Position numbers and translations under genes: made by a program. DNA of 43,528 nt from Zoogloea dura (lineage in GTDB: Bacteria > Pseudomonadota > Gammaproteobacteria > Burkholderiales > Rhodocyclaceae). The notes beneath the pieces are model-generated. The model had not been told where the DNA came from. It saw only the letters and a program-made list of their open reading frames with translations, and did no database searches. The DNA lies in the NCBI RefSeq assembly GCF_012927165.1, contig NZ_JABBGA010000032.1, positions 1 through 43,528 of the forward strand, read 5' to 3'. Shown here piece by piece: positions 8,022 to 16,762 of this stretch. Position 1 is the stretch's first letter; the number at the start of each line of letters is the position of its first letter.

Positions 8022-8633
8022 ATGGCCGACCAGATTCGCCTGATAAAAAAGTACCCGAACCGCCGCCTGTACGACACCCAGACCAGTTCTTACATCACGC
8101 TCGCCGACGTCAAGGAGCTTGTGCTCGAGAGTGGCACCTTCCAGGTCGTTGACGCCAAAAGCGGAGAAGACCTCACGCGCAACATCCTGCTGCAGATCAT
8201 CCTCGAAGAAGAGGCCGGTGGTGCGCCGATGTTCACCAGTGACCTGCTGTCCCAGATGATCCGCTTCTATGGCAATGCCATGCAGGGGATGATGGGCAAG
8301 TACTTGGAGAACAACATCAAGGCCTTCACTGACATGCAGGCCAAGCTGCAGGACCAGGTCCGTTCCGTCTATGGTGAGAACGCCACGGTCAGCCAGGACC
8401 TGTGGGCTCAGTTCCTGAATTTTCAGGGGCCCGCCATGCAGAGCATGATGGGCGCCTACATGGAGCAGAGCAAGAAGATGTATGCGCAGATGCAGGAGCA
8501 GCTGGACAGCCAGACGCGCAACCTGTTCTCTGGTTTTCAGTTCCCCGGTTTCCCGCCCCCGCCTGGTTTCCCCGGCGAAAAGAATGACGGGCCTGTGGCG
8601 GAGACAACGCCACCTCCCACTCCCAAGAAATAA
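8022..8633 (+). CDS. phaR: Polyhydroxyalkanoate synthesis repressor PhaR
   Basis: 203 residues. The N-terminal PHB/PHA accumulation regulator DNA-binding domain is plain (residues ~4-65: [38 protein letters not shown]), followed by PHB_acc repeats rich in Met and Gln (residues ~75-165) and a Pro/Phe-rich tail that may contact granules. Known role: PhaR binds DNA upstream of phasin and its own gene and is released by binding to nascent PHA granules. Gene order after phaC and phaB fits. It is separated from phaB2 by a terminator so it is probably transcribed alone from the TATAAT at 7978. Confidence 0.96.
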   Translation: MADQIRLIKKYPNRRLYDTQTSSYITLADVKELVLESGTFQVVDAKSGEDLTRNILLQIILEEEAGGAPMFTSDLLSQMIRFYGNAMQGMMGKYLENNIKAFTDMQAKLQDQVRSVYGENATVSQDLWAQFLNFQGPAMQSMMGAYMEQSKKMYAQMQEQLDSQTRNLFSGFQFPGFPPPPGFPGEKNDGPVAETTPPPTPKK

Positions 8634-8697
8634 TAGAATCCCTGGGCCGCGCAGTTGTCGCGGCCCTTGCACTTTTACCCATCAGGTTTTTCAAAGC

Positions 8698-10026
8698 ATG
8701 ACCCAAGCCAAACCCGCGGCCGCCCCCAAGGTGGGCTTTGTATCGCTAGGTTGCCCCAAGGCCCTGGTTGATTCCGAACACATCCTCACGCGCCTGCGCG
8801 CGGAGGGCTATGAGATCTCCCCTTCCTATGAAGGGTCGGATCTCGTGGTCATCAACACCTGTGGCTTCATCGATGCCGCAGTGGAAGAGTCTCTCGATGC
8901 CATCGGCGAAGCTCTCAATGAAAACGGCAAGGTAATCGTCACCGGCTGCCTGGGCGCCAAGGAAGATGTGGTGATGGCTGCGCATCCGCAGGTGCTGGCG
9001 GTGACGGGGCCTCATGCCACCGAGCAGGTCATGCACGAGGTGCACAAGCATCTGCCCAAGCCCCATGATCCCTTCATTGACCTGCTGCCGCCCCAGGGTG
9101 TCAAGCTGACGCCCGACCACTACGCCTACCTGAAGATCTCCGAAGGCTGCAACCACCGCTGTACCTTCTGCATCATCCCGTCCATGCGTGGCGATCTGGT
9201 GAGCCGGCCCATCGGCGAGGTCATGCGCGAGGCGGAAAACCTGGTGAATGCCGGGGTCAAGGAGCTTCTCGTCGTGTCCCAGGACACCAGCGCCTACGGG
9301 GTCGATACCAAGTACCGTACCGGCTTCTGGGGCGGCCGGCCGATGCGCACTAAACTCTATGACCTGTGCAATGCGCTGGGTGACCTGGGGGTCTGGGTCC
9401 GCCTGCATTACGTCTATCCCTATCCGAGCGTGGATGAGTTGATCCCGCTGATGGCGGAGGGCAAGATCCTGCCTTACTTGGATGTCCCCTTCCAGCATGC
9501 GAGCCCGCGCATCCTGAAGGCCATGAAGCGGCCGGCCAGTACCGAGAACAATCTGGAGCGGATCCGCCGCTGGCGCGAGATCTGTCCGGACCTGACTATC
9601 CGATCGACCTTCATCACCGGCTTCCCTGGCGAGACCGACGCAGACTTCGAGGAGCTCCTGCAGTTCCTCGAAGAGGCCCGCCTCGATCGCGTCGGCGCAT
9701 TTGCCTACTCCCCGGTGGAGGGGGCTGCCGCCAACGAACTGGCTGATCCGGTGCCCGACGAGGTCCGCGAGGAGCGCCGCATTCAGTTGATGGAGTTCCA
9801 GGAAGATATCTCCACCGAGCGCCTCGAACGCTTCATCGGTCGGGAGATGACCGTGCTGGTGGATGAGATCGACGAGGAGGGGGCGCTGGCACGTTCGCCT
9901 GGGGATGCGCCGGATATCGATGGCCTGGTGATCATTCCGGCCGGGGAGAACCTGCAGCCCGGAGAGTTTGCCCGCGTCCGCATCACTGATTGCGACGTGC
10001 ACGATCTCTACGCCGAGCCTCTCTGA
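8698..10026 (+). CDS. rimO: Ribosomal protein S12 methylthiotransferase RimO
   Basis: 442 residues from ATG 8698; the frame is open further upstream but that part overlaps phaR. Three domains are visible: UPF0004 N-terminal domain with cluster Cys residues ([29 protein letters not shown]), the radical SAM domain with CxxxCxxC at Cys151, Cys155 and Cys158 (GCNHRCTFC), and a C-terminal TRAM domain (residues ~375-440). RimO methylthiolates Asp88/89 of ribosomal protein S12; the phrase [10 protein letters not shown] is characteristic of RimO rather than MiaB. No strong ribosome site is seen. It lies 64 bases after phaR. Confidence 0.97.
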   Translation: MTQAKPAAAPKVGFVSLGCPKALVDSEHILTRLRAEGYEISPSYEGSDLVVINTCGFIDAAVEESLDAIGEALNENGKVIVTGCLGAKEDVVMAAHPQVLAVTGPHATEQVMHEVHKHLPKPHDPFIDLLPPQGVKLTPDHYAYLKISEGCNHRCTFCIIPSMRGDLVSRPIGEVMREAENLVNAGVKELLVVSQDTSAYGVDTKYRTGFWGGRPMRTKLYDLCNALGDLGVWVRLHYVYPYPSVDELIPLMAEGKILPYLDVPFQHASPRILKAMKRPASTENNLERIRRWREICPDLTIRSTFITGFPGETDADFEELLQFLEEARLDRVGAFAYSPVEGAAANELADPVPDEVREERRIQLMEFQEDISTERLERFIGREMTVLVDEIDEEGALARSPGDAPDIDGLVIIPAGENLQPGEFARVRITDCDVHDLYAEPL

Positions 10027-10052
10027 GCGCCACCTTAGCCTGGCACCCGGCC

Positions 10053-10949
10053 ATGAAGCGCAAGCCTGTCATCGGCATCGCCCTCGGCAGTGGCTCGGCG
10101 CGAGGCTGGGCACATATCGGCGTGCTGCGGGCGCTGGCCCGGGAGGGCATCGAGCCCGCCATCATCAGTGGCTGCTCGATCGGCGCCTTTGTTGGCGCCA
10201 TTGCCGCAACCGGTGACCTGGACAAGCTCGGTGCCTGGGTCGAGGCGCTAGGCTGGCAGGATGTGGTCGGGCTGATGGACATGGGCCTCCGCGGCGGCCT
10301 GCTCAAAGGCGACAAGCTGATGGCCTTTTTCGAAAGGGAGTTTGTCGATCGGGACTTCACGGCCTTGCTTCACGTCTTTGGATGCGTTGCCACCGACCTG
10401 CACAGCGGACATGAGGTGTGGTTGAGGGAGGGCAGCGTTTCCGAAGCTGTCCGTGCCTCCATCGCCTTGCCTGGATTGATGGCACCGGTCTGGCAGGATG
10501 GGCGTCTGCTGGTGGATGGAGGGCTGGTCAATCCGGTGCCGGTGTCTCTCGCCCGTGCCATGGGGGCGGACGTAGTCATCGCCGTCGAGCTCAATTCCGA
10601 TGTGGTGGGCTGGGCCTGGCGGAACAGGGCGCCGCCGCCCGAACCGGTGGAGGCGGCCAGCGGCTGGCACCGCAGGTTGCTCTCCCGCCTGGGCCGCAAT
10701 GGTCACAATGGCGACTCGGACGATGAGGCCCTGCCGTCCCTGTTGAGCGTCATGCAGAGCAGCATCTCCATCATGTCGGTCCGGATCGCCCGCAGTCGTC
10801 TGGCCGGGGAGCCCGCCGACGTGGTCGTCTCGCCTCGTCTCGCCCAATTGGGCTTGATGGATTTTCACCGGGGTGCGGAGGCCATCGCAGAAGGCGAGGC
10901 CGCCGTGGCCGCCGTTCTTCCCGCCATTCATCGCGCCCTGGGGCGTTGA
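10053..10949 (+). CDS. Patatin-like phospholipase family protein (RssA type)
   Basis: 298 residues from ATG 10053, 26 bases after rimO. The patatin fold is clear: oxyanion loop GSGSARGWAHIGVLRAL near the N-terminus, nucleophile elbow GCSIG with Ser42, and the catalytic Asp155 in DGGLVNPVPVSLARAMGADVV. This Ser-Asp dyad hydrolyses acyl esters of lipids in characterised relatives. No signal peptide is present, so it is probably cytoplasmic. A variable linker around residues 190-235 (WAWRNRAPPPEPVE) is Pro/Gly rich. The physiological substrate cannot be deduced; RssA-like proteins are mostly uncharacterised. The FAD dehydrogenase follows closely on the same strand. Confidence 0.9.
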   Translation: MKRKPVIGIALGSGSARGWAHIGVLRALAREGIEPAIISGCSIGAFVGAIAATGDLDKLGAWVEALGWQDVVGLMDMGLRGGLLKGDKLMAFFEREFVDRDFTALLHVFGCVATDLHSGHEVWLREGSVSEAVRASIALPGLMAPVWQDGRLLVDGGLVNPVPVSLARAMGADVVIAVELNSDVVGWAWRNRAPPPEPVEAASGWHRRLLSRLGRNGHNGDSDDEALPSLLSVMQSSISIMSVRIARSRLAGEPADVVVSPRLAQLGLMDFHRGAEAIAEGEAAVAAVLPAIHRALGR

Positions 10950-10982
10950 GTCGCTGTCTTGGCGAAAGCCGGGGAGCTTGTC

Positions 10983-12389
10983 ATGACTGACTTCATTGCT
11001 TCACTTCAGGCCCTGCTCGGGGCGCCTCATTGTCTTGTCGATGCGGCCGGAATGGCGCCTTGGCTGAGCGACTGGCGGGGGCGGTACACGGGCAATGCGC
11101 TTGCCGTCGTGCGTCCGCAGGATACCGCTCAGGTTGCGGAGGTAGTCCGGTTGTGTGGGGCCGCGGGCGTGGCGATCGTCCCGCAGGGCGGGAATACCGG
11201 TCTGTGTGGTGGCGCGACGCCCTTGATGGAGGGGCGTTGCATTGTCCTCAATGTGTCGCGTCTGCGGAGGTTGCGGGATGTGGATCAGGCCAACAACACC
11301 CTGACCATCGAGGCTGGGGCGACTCTTGCGGAAGCCCAGGCCGCCGCCGCCGCCGTGGATCGCCTGTTTCCGCTGTCGCTGGCCTCGGAGGGGAGTTGCG
11401 AGGTAGGCGGGGTGATTTCCACCAATGCTGGCGGCGTGCAGGTGCTGCGCTATGGCAATACCCGGGATCTGGTGCTCGGGCTGGAGGTTGTCCTGCCCAG
11501 CGGCGAGGTCTGGAATGGCTTGCGTGGGTTGCGCAAGGACAACACGGGTTACGACCTTAAGCAGCTGTTCATCGGTGCCGAAGGCACGCTAGGCATCGTC
11601 ACTGCAGCGACGCTCAAGCTCTTTCCGCGTCCGCGCGCCACCGCCACTGCATGGCTGGCCGTGCCGACTCCGGCCAAGGCCGTCGAGTTGCTGGGGCGGC
11701 TGCGCGAGGCTGCCGGTGAGCGTGTGAGTGCGTTCGAGCTGGTCGGGCGGCAGGCACTGGAGTTGGTGTTCCAGCATATCGAAGCTGCGGGGGATCCCCT
11801 GTCGGGCGTGCACCCCTGGTATGTGCTGGCTGAGCTGACCGATTTTGGCGAGCAGGCGGCTCTGGCTGCGCTCCTTGAGGAGGTGCTCGCCGATGCAGGG
11901 GACGATGGTTGTCTGCTCGATGGGGTCGTCGCGACCAGCGAACGGCAGGCTGCCGAGCTGTGGCGGCTGAGGGAGAACATTTCCGAAGCCCAGAAGCGCG
12001 AGGGTTTCAGCATCAAGCACGATATTTCCGTGCCGCTCAGCGCGATTCCCGAGTTCCTGGAGCGGGCGGGGCAGGCCTTGGAGGCGAGCTATCCGGGTAT
12101 CCGCATCGTCGCCTTTGGTCATGTTGGTGATGGCAACCTGCACTACAACCAGTCGCAGCCGGCTAGGGGTGCGAACGCAGCATTCCTTGCGCGCACCGAA
12201 GAGGTGGGGCGGGTGGTGCACGATGTCGTGCACTCTCTGCATGGCTCCATTTCAGCAGAGCATGGCATCGGCCAGCTCAAGCGGGAGCTCCTGACCCGTT
12301 ACAAGTCGCCTGTCGAGATGGCGATGATGCGAGGCATCAAGGGTTTGTTCGATCCCGCGGGAATCATGAATCCGGGGAAGGTCCTTTAA
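10983..12389 (+). CDS. FAD-binding oxidase, D-2-hydroxyacid dehydrogenase (GlcD/Dld-type)
   Basis: 468 residues from ATG 10983, 33 bases after the patatin gene; an earlier in-frame GTG-type start at 10959 is less likely. The N-terminal half is a PCMH-type FAD domain (residues ~35-215) with VVPQGGNTGLCGGATP and GSCEVGGVISTNAGGVQVLRYG. The C-terminal half is the FAD-oxidase_C cap with FGHVGDGNLHYN (metal-binding His) and SAEHGIGQLKRELL at the end. Enzymes with this layout oxidise D-lactate, D-2-hydroxyglutarate, glycolate or related acids and pass electrons to ETF or quinone. The specific substrate cannot be assigned from sequence. No glcE/glcF partners follow, which favours a single-subunit D-2-hydroxyglutarate/D-lactate dehydrogenase. 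Confidence 0.92.
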   Translation: MTDFIASLQALLGAPHCLVDAAGMAPWLSDWRGRYTGNALAVVRPQDTAQVAEVVRLCGAAGVAIVPQGGNTGLCGGATPLMEGRCIVLNVSRLRRLRDVDQANNTLTIEAGATLAEAQAAAAAVDRLFPLSLASEGSCEVGGVISTNAGGVQVLRYGNTRDLVLGLEVVLPSGEVWNGLRGLRKDNTGYDLKQLFIGAEGTLGIVTAATLKLFPRPRATATAWLAVPTPAKAVELLGRLREAAGERVSAFELVGRQALELVFQHIEAAGDPLSGVHPWYVLAELTDFGEQAALAALLEEVLADAGDDGCLLDGVVATSERQAAELWRLRENISEAQKREGFSIKHDISVPLSAIPEFLERAGQALEASYPGIRIVAFGHVGDGNLHYNQSQPARGANAAFLARTEEVGRVVHDVVHSLHGSISAEHGIGQLKRELLTRYKSPVEMAMMRGIKGLFDPAGIMNPGKVL

Positions 12390-12490
12390 GTGCTCCCGAT
12401 CAGGCGATATGCCGCCGCCCTTCCTGAAGGCGGGGCAGGAGTGCTCTGGGCGGCCTGGTGGTTTCGCAGTATGCAGGGTGTCGATCAATT

Positions 12491-12505
12491 TACCCATGGT
12501 GGGTA
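12491..12505. promoter_or_regulatory. Palindromic operator candidate upstream of the PEP-CTERM gene
   Basis: TACCCA, spacer TGG, TGGGTA: a perfect 6+6 inverted repeat about 150 bases upstream of the predicted sigma-54 start point. That distance is typical for the binding site of a sigma-54 enhancer-binding protein such as PrsR, which is known to control PEP-CTERM genes in floc-forming relatives. Assignment to PrsR is inference. Confidence 0.45.
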
Positions 12506-12631
12506 GGTGGTGGCGCGGTAGGCGTTCGGCATCCCGATGAGATGGCGGAAATGTCAGGATTTTTTACATTGCTCGTTCGCGTCGTTTGCCCATTATAGTA
12601 ATTTGGTTAAATAACAGTGGTTTGTATAATC

Positions 12632-12647
12632 GGGCTTGAAATTTGCT
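12632..12647 (+). promoter_or_regulatory. Candidate sigma-54 promoter of the PEP-CTERM gene
   Basis: GGGCTTGAAATTTGCT fits the -24/-12 consensus TGGCACGN4TTGCW at 9 of 12 defined bases, including the near-invariant GG (12633-12634) and GC (12645-12646) exactly 10 bases apart. Start of transcription would be near 12658, leaving a 5' leader of about 90 bases. A sigma-70-like alternative overlaps: TTGGTT at 12603-12608 and TATAAT at 12625-12630 with a 16-base spacer. Confidence 0.5.
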
Positions 12648-12747
12648 GTTGTGTCCAGGTGTCTGCTTGCCTGTCGAGTGCACCGACGTGTCTTCGTAGG
12701 GTAAACAATAAGAATATCGATCCCGATCAACTTTTGAGGAATTTCGA

Positions 12748-13491
12748 ATGAAAGCCAATCGTTTCTCTCTCGTGCTCGGCGCTGCCGTTGCTCTGTCCGG
12801 CGCTTCCGTGGCCAACGCTGCTGCCTACCTGACCACTGCCACCGGGCTGGGCGGTAGTTTCGAGATCACCGGCTTTGCCGATGCCACTCCCAACTCCTAC
12901 CGGATCAGCCTGTCCAACCTGGACGGCGTCCTGAACGTCAATGTGCCGCCCACCGGTCAGTATAAGGTGGAGCGTATTGGCGGCTTCATGATTGACTACG
13001 GTGGCCCGACCCCGGTTGGTGCTCCCAACACCGCTGTCTGGGTGCCGCTGGGTACTGTGGATGCTTCCACCTCCGGTATCACCGGTTCCAGCTTTGTCTA
13101 TAACTTCACCACCAACACCTTCACTTCCGATGGCGTTGATGTGAAGGGTCTGACCAACACCTTCTCCGGTTCCGTTAATACCGTCAATATGCTGCTGGGT
13201 GCCGTGTTTGGTCCTCTGGCCAACAGCTTGATTGGTTCCGGCACCCTGAGCGTCTCCCATGTGCTGACCAACGACACCTGGGTGATCGACATCACCGAGA
13301 ACGATTCTCCCCTGACCGGTTTCAATGCCGTGCTGGCTGCGCTGGATGCTGCCAGTCTGCAGGATGGTCGTATCGATGGCCGCTTCCTCGCCAATGGTGC
13401 CCTGCGCTTTGTGCCTGAGCCTGGTTCGATGGCGCTGGTTGGCCTTGGCCTGGCTGGTCTGGCTGCTCTGCGTCGTCGCAAGGCTGCCTGA
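12748..13491 (+). CDS. PEP-CTERM domain surface/secreted protein
   Basis: 247 residues. An N-terminal signal peptide (KANRFSLVLGAAVALSGASVANA, cleavage near residue 24) is followed by a Gly/Ser/Thr/Asn-rich beta-type body without Cys, and a C-terminal sorting signal: VPEP at residues 222-225, a short hydrophobic helix and the basic RRRKAA end. This tripartite tail is recognised and cleaved by an exosortase at the inner membrane; PEP-CTERM proteins accompany exopolysaccharide and floc formation. No exosortase is in this window. GAGGA at 12736-12740 is the ribosome site. The gene is monocistronic: a terminator follows 22 bases after the stop and an unusually long regulatory region precedes it. 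The body shows no known domain, so its own role is unknown. Confidence 0.95.
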   Translation: MKANRFSLVLGAAVALSGASVANAAAYLTTATGLGGSFEITGFADATPNSYRISLSNLDGVLNVNVPPTGQYKVERIGGFMIDYGGPTPVGAPNTAVWVPLGTVDASTSGITGSSFVYNFTTNTFTSDGVDVKGLTNTFSGSVNTVNMLLGAVFGPLANSLIGSGTLSVSHVLTNDTWVIDITENDSPLTGFNAVLAALDAASLQDGRIDGRFLANGALRFVPEPGSMALVGLGLAGLAALRRRKAA

Positions 13492-13513
13492 TAGTATTAC
13501 CAGATGGTTCTGT

Positions 13514-13541
13514 AAAAACGGCGGCGCAAGCCGCCGTTTTT
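13514..13541 (+). terminator. Intrinsic terminator after the PEP-CTERM gene
   Basis: AAAAACGGCGGC, loop GCAA, GCCGCCGTTTTT: perfect 12-base-pair stem with tetraloop and flanking A- and T-runs, hence potentially bidirectional. Confidence 0.93.
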
Positions 13542-14000
13542 CATGCGCGCTCAGTATTGGTGCGCTCCTGCGGGTGATGGCCCCGCCGCAGGTTGATTGC
13601 TGCGACGTGGCGTAGATCCCGGTTGTGTGGCGAAGAGGGGGTTCTGGCCCTGGAAGATATCGCCGCCTCGCGCCTGAAAAAGCCGCTGTGATGAGTCGGT
13701 TCGCCGCATCCAGATCCCGCCCTATTGAGGTGATGATGGCGGATTGGTTGCCCCTGCAGGTTTGGCTGCGGATTGGCCGGGCCTTCTTGGGGTGCCGCTG
13801 AGGCTTTCGGCCGGCCCGCAGTGCGCGCGATGTGGTGCGCGAAGCGCCGCGTGCTTTTGGTTGTCTGGCGGTGGGTATGAAACGGTATGAGGTGTGCCGC
13901 AAGGCGGCCTGTTGTCGTAGTCGAGGGTCAAGAGCTTGCTCTGCGAGGTGGAGGCTGGGGTGCCTGTTTGGCAGGAGATGCAGAAAATCGTCAAAAGAGG
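13542..14000. other. Intergenic stretch without recognisable genes
   Basis: About 460 bases between the PEP-CTERM terminator and the tRNA promoter. Frames crossing it on both strands lack ribosome sites, conserved motifs or plausible protein composition. I see no tRNA, repeat or clear hairpin here; it may hold tRNA-promoter upstream sequences or decayed coding DNA. Confidence 0.5.
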
Positions 14001-14029
14001 TTTACATCCGCGATTGGCTTCTCTATAAT
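14001..14029 (+). promoter_or_regulatory. Strong sigma-70 promoter of the tRNA cluster
   Basis: TTTACA at 14001-14006, exactly 17 bases of spacer, TATAAT at 14024-14029. Transcription would start about 10 bases before the first tRNA. One of the best sigma-70 matches in the window, as expected for a stable RNA operon. Confidence 0.88.
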
Positions 14030-14046
14030 GCGTTTCTCGTTGCACG

Positions 14047-14122
<76 letters not shown>

Positions 14123-14139
14123 ACAACTTGTAGTGCCGG

Positions 14140-14215
14140 GTCCCCATCGTCTAGAGGCCTAGGACACCGCCCTTTCACGGCGATAACCGGGGTTCGAATC
14201 CCCGTGGGGACGCCA
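14140..14215 (+). tRNA. tRNA-Glu (anticodon TTC), copy 1
   Basis: 76 bases with CCA end. Anticodon stem CCGCC/GGCGA-type with loop CTTTCAC, anticodon TTC. T-arm CCGGG-GTTCGAAT-CCCG. Starts 17 bases after tRNA-Ala copy 1. Three Glu copies in this cluster appear identical. Confidence 0.97.
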
Positions 14216-14286
14216 GGATAAAAAGTCCTGCAGCTGTAAAGCAGGTAGCTTTAGCCGAAGTTCGGCTGAGGTGGATGTTTGAAGTT

Positions 14287-14363
14287 GGAGTGGTAGTTCA
14301 GTTGGTTAGAATACCGGCCTGTCACGCCGGGGGTCGCGGGTTCGAGTCCCGTCCACTCCGCCA
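14287..14363 (+). tRNA. tRNA-Asp (anticodon GTC), copy 1
   Basis: 77 bases with CCA end; loop CTGTCAC gives anticodon GTC. Acceptor GGAGTGG pairs with CCACTCC. The 71-base spacer before it resembles the spacer before Asp copy 2, a trace of segmental duplication. Confidence 0.97.
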
Positions 14364-14412
14364 GCATTAAGGAACGAGGAAGCCAGCTTTCCTCCGTTCT
14401 CAGGGAAAGTAG

Positions 14413-14488
14413 GTCCCCATCGTCTAGAGGCCTAGGACACCGCCCTTTCACGGCGATAACCGGGGTTCGAATCCCCGTGGGGACGCCA
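14413..14488 (+). tRNA. tRNA-Glu (anticodon TTC), copy 2
   Basis: 76 bases, same sequence as Glu copy 1, including CCA. It sits between the two Ala-Glu-Asp blocks. Confidence 0.97.
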
Positions 14489-14525
14489 GTTTCAGCAGGT
14501 TGTTGGTTGCCTGTAGCAGTTACGT

Positions 14526-14601
<76 letters not shown>

Positions 14602-14617
14602 CTTTTAGCAGTACCGG

Positions 14618-14693
14618 GTCCCCATCGTCTAGAGGCCTAGGACACCGCCCTTTCACGGCGATAACCGGGGTTCGAATCCCCGTGGGGACGCCA
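14618..14693 (+). tRNA. tRNA-Glu (anticodon TTC), copy 3
   Basis: 76 bases, same sequence as copies 1 and 2, including CCA. Its 3' spacer (GGATCAAGAATCCTGCGGCA) parallels that after copy 1. Confidence 0.97.
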
Positions 14694-14756
14694 GGATCAA
14701 GAATCCTGCGGCAGCAACGCAGGTGGCTTCGGTCAGTGAGGCTGAAGTAGCAGTTT

Positions 14757-14833
14757 GGAGTGGTAGTTCAGTTGGTTAGAATACCGGCCTGTCACGCCGG
14801 GGGTCGCGGGTTCGAGTCCCGTCCACTCCGCCA
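14757..14833 (+). tRNA. tRNA-Asp (anticodon GTC), copy 2
   Basis: 77 bases, same sequence as Asp copy 1, including CCA. Last gene of the cluster; a terminator starts 8 bases later. Confidence 0.97.
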
Positions 14834-14840
14834 ACATCTA

Positions 14841-14871
14841 AAAGAGGGAGCCTTTGGCTCCCTCTTTTTTT
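14841..14871 (+). terminator. Intrinsic terminator of the tRNA cluster
   Basis: GAGGGAGCC, loop TTT, GGCTCCCTC, then a run of seven Ts. Nine-base-pair stem preceded by As. Ends the tRNA transcript about 90 bases before the phosphatase gene. Confidence 0.94.
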
Positions 14872-14959
14872 GCCTGTTTTTCGCCTCATGTGATGTCTTT
14901 CAACGACCTTGCGCTCAGCTGGCGTTAAAATCCGCTCGCCCCTACATCGATTGCCTGCC

Positions 14960-15400
14960 GTGTTCAATACCATCCTCACTGTTTGTACTGGAAACATCTG
15001 CCGCAGCCCCGTCGCCGAGTTCCTGATCCGCCATGGCCTGAGCAGCAAGGGCCGCACCGGGGTCAAGGTGGCATCGGCCGGGATTGGTGCTCTCGTCAAT
15101 CATCCTGCCGATGATGCGGCGCTAGATTTCATGACGGGCCTCGAAATCCCCATGGAGGCCCACCGGGCCAGGCAGATCGATTCATCGCATACCCGGCAAT
15201 CTGATCTCATCCTGGTGATGCAGAAGCATCACCTTGATTACATCCTTGCGATGGATCCGACTGCCCGCGGCAAGGTCTTCCTGCTTGGTCACTGGAGCAG
15301 CCGGGAGGTCCCGGATCCTTATCAGCGCGGGAGTGCCTCTCATCGTGCGGCTTATGAACTTGTGCAGGAAGAAGTGGCGGCCTGGCTGAAGCGTGTCTGA
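14960..15400 (+). CDS. Low-molecular-weight protein-tyrosine-phosphatase (Wzb/EpsP type)
   Basis: 146 residues from GTG 14960. The P-loop lies at the extreme N-terminus, VCTGNICRSP, with nucleophile Cys9 and Arg15 (CX5R); earlier in-frame codons would add a non-homologous Arg-rich leader, so GTG 14960 is preferred although TTG 14951 is possible. The general-acid loop is VPDPYQRG near residue 114. Such enzymes dephosphorylate tyrosine kinases that control exopolysaccharide export (Wzb-Wzc pairs). No tyrosine kinase is adjacent; instead a sugar-nucleotidyltransferase gene follows after about 180 bases, in keeping with surface-polysaccharide context. A TAAAAT at 14926-14931 could be part of its promoter. 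Confidence 0.92.
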   Translation: MFNTILTVCTGNICRSPVAEFLIRHGLSSKGRTGVKVASAGIGALVNHPADDAALDFMTGLEIPMEAHRARQIDSSHTRQSDLILVMQKHHLDYILAMDPTARGKVFLLGHWSSREVPDPYQRGSASHRAAYELVQEEVAAWLKRV

Positions 15401-15578
15401 TTTCACGCTTTTTCGGACGTCTTAACGCGTTTAGCATGAAATTCACGGTCTAGCTGATAGAATGCTTGGTAAATAACTGTGACGTAAGCTATGCACAGTT
15501 CCGGGGCGGCAGATCCCATTCTTGGTGCCTTCAGCCGCCCACTTTGATGGATGGCATTTATTTTCAGGGAGTGACAGT

Positions 15579-16685
15579 TTGGCCAAGGGAATGATTCTGG
15601 CTGCCGGCCAGGGAACGCGGGTAAGGCCTCTCACCAAAAATGTTCCCAAACCGATGGTGCCCATTCTGGGTAAGCCGGTGATGGAATATCTGATCGAGCA
15701 CCTGGCCCGTTTCGGCATCCGCGAGATCATGATCAATGTGGCCTACAACCATTACAAGATCGAAAACTACTTTGGCGACGGCCATCGCTGGGGCGTTTCC
15801 ATCGGTTATTCCTACGAAGGCGTAAGGGATCACGGCGAGGTTGTGCCCAAGCCTCTCGGCTCCGCCGGTGGCATGCGCAAGATCCAGGACTTCTCCGGTT
15901 TCTTCGACGAGACCACGCTGGTCATCTGCGGTGATGCAATCATCGACCTGGATATCGGTGCCGCGCTGCACGAGCACAAGTCCAAGGAGGCCGTGGCCAG
16001 CGTCGTGACGCTCGAGGTGCCGCAGGACCAGGTCAAGAACTACGGCGTTGTGGTGGCTGACAAATCCGGGCGTATCCAGTCCTTCCAGGAGAAGCCGAAG
16101 CCCGAAGAGGCCAAGTCAAATCTGGCCAGCACCGGCATTTATATTTTCGAGCCCGAAGTCCTGGATCTGGTGCCGCCGGGCCAGACCTTCGACATCGGCA
16201 GCGAGCTGTTCCCGATGCTGGTGGAGCGAGAGCTGCCTTTCTTTGCCCAGAAGCGCTTCTTCAACTGGATCGACATCGGCCGTCTCAGTGACTACTGGAC
16301 GGTGTTGATGCGCGTGTTGAGTGGCGAGGTGGCCCAGATGGACATGCCGGGCAAGGAGATCCGTCCTGGCGTCTGGGTCGGCCCGAACACCTCGATTGCC
16401 TGGGACAGCGTGCAGATCGTCGGCCCGGTTTACATCGGCTCCAGCGTTCGTATCGAACCGGGCGCATCAATCATCGGACCGACCTGGATCGGCCATGGCA
16501 GCCACGTCAAGTCGGGAGCCAAGGTCGAGCGCAGCATCCTGTTCGAATACACCCGGATTGCCGACGGTCAGCGCTTCTCCGAGATGATCGTCTCCCCGCA
16601 GTATTGCGTGACCCGCAACGGGGATGCGCACTACGTGGGGGACGACGAGTGTCTCCTGCGCTGGGGGGATGCGCGCGGACGCTGA
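15579..16685 (+). CDS. Sugar-phosphate nucleotidyltransferase (mannose-1-P guanylyltransferase-like, GMPP/GlmU-like layout)
   Basis: 368 residues from TTG 15579, chosen because AGGGAG (15566-15571) sits 7 bases ahead and the next codons begin AKGMILAAGQGTRVRPLT, the nucleotidyltransferase signature; ATG 15591 would cut into the motif. Residues ~1-235 form the NTP_transferase domain (NVPKPMVPILGKP, GDAIIDLD); residues ~260-365 show left-handed beta-helix hexapeptide repeats (IVGPVYIGSSVRIEPGAS). This layout is seen in eukaryotic-like GDP-mannose pyrophosphorylases and in bacterial NDP-sugar pyrophosphorylases, so the sugar is probably mannose or glucose; sequence alone does not settle it. A hairpin terminator follows after 29 bases. 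Confidence 0.88.
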   Translation: MAKGMILAAGQGTRVRPLTKNVPKPMVPILGKPVMEYLIEHLARFGIREIMINVAYNHYKIENYFGDGHRWGVSIGYSYEGVRDHGEVVPKPLGSAGGMRKIQDFSGFFDETTLVICGDAIIDLDIGAALHEHKSKEAVASVVTLEVPQDQVKNYGVVVADKSGRIQSFQEKPKPEEAKSNLASTGIYIFEPEVLDLVPPGQTFDIGSELFPMLVERELPFFAQKRFFNWIDIGRLSDYWTVLMRVLSGEVAQMDMPGKEIRPGVWVGPNTSIAWDSVQIVGPVYIGSSVRIEPGASIIGPTWIGHGSHVKSGAKVERSILFEYTRIADGQRFSEMIVSPQYCVTRNGDAHYVGDDECLLRWGDARGR

Positions 16686-16714
16686 TCCACCACCCTGCGG
16701 CGCACGATCCTGCA

Positions 16715-16757
16715 GATGGCCCGTCCGCACTCGGTGTGCGGACGGGCCATCGACTTT
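16715..16757 (+). terminator. Hairpin terminator between convergent genes
   Basis: GATGGCCCGTCCGCAC (16715-16730), loop TCGGT, GTGCGGACGGGCCATC (16736-16751), then GACTTTTAG. A perfect 16-base-pair stem with a short T-run; it serves the plus-strand nucleotidyltransferase and could also stop the minus-strand transcript arriving from 16763. Confidence 0.75.
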
Positions 16758-16762
16758 TAGGG

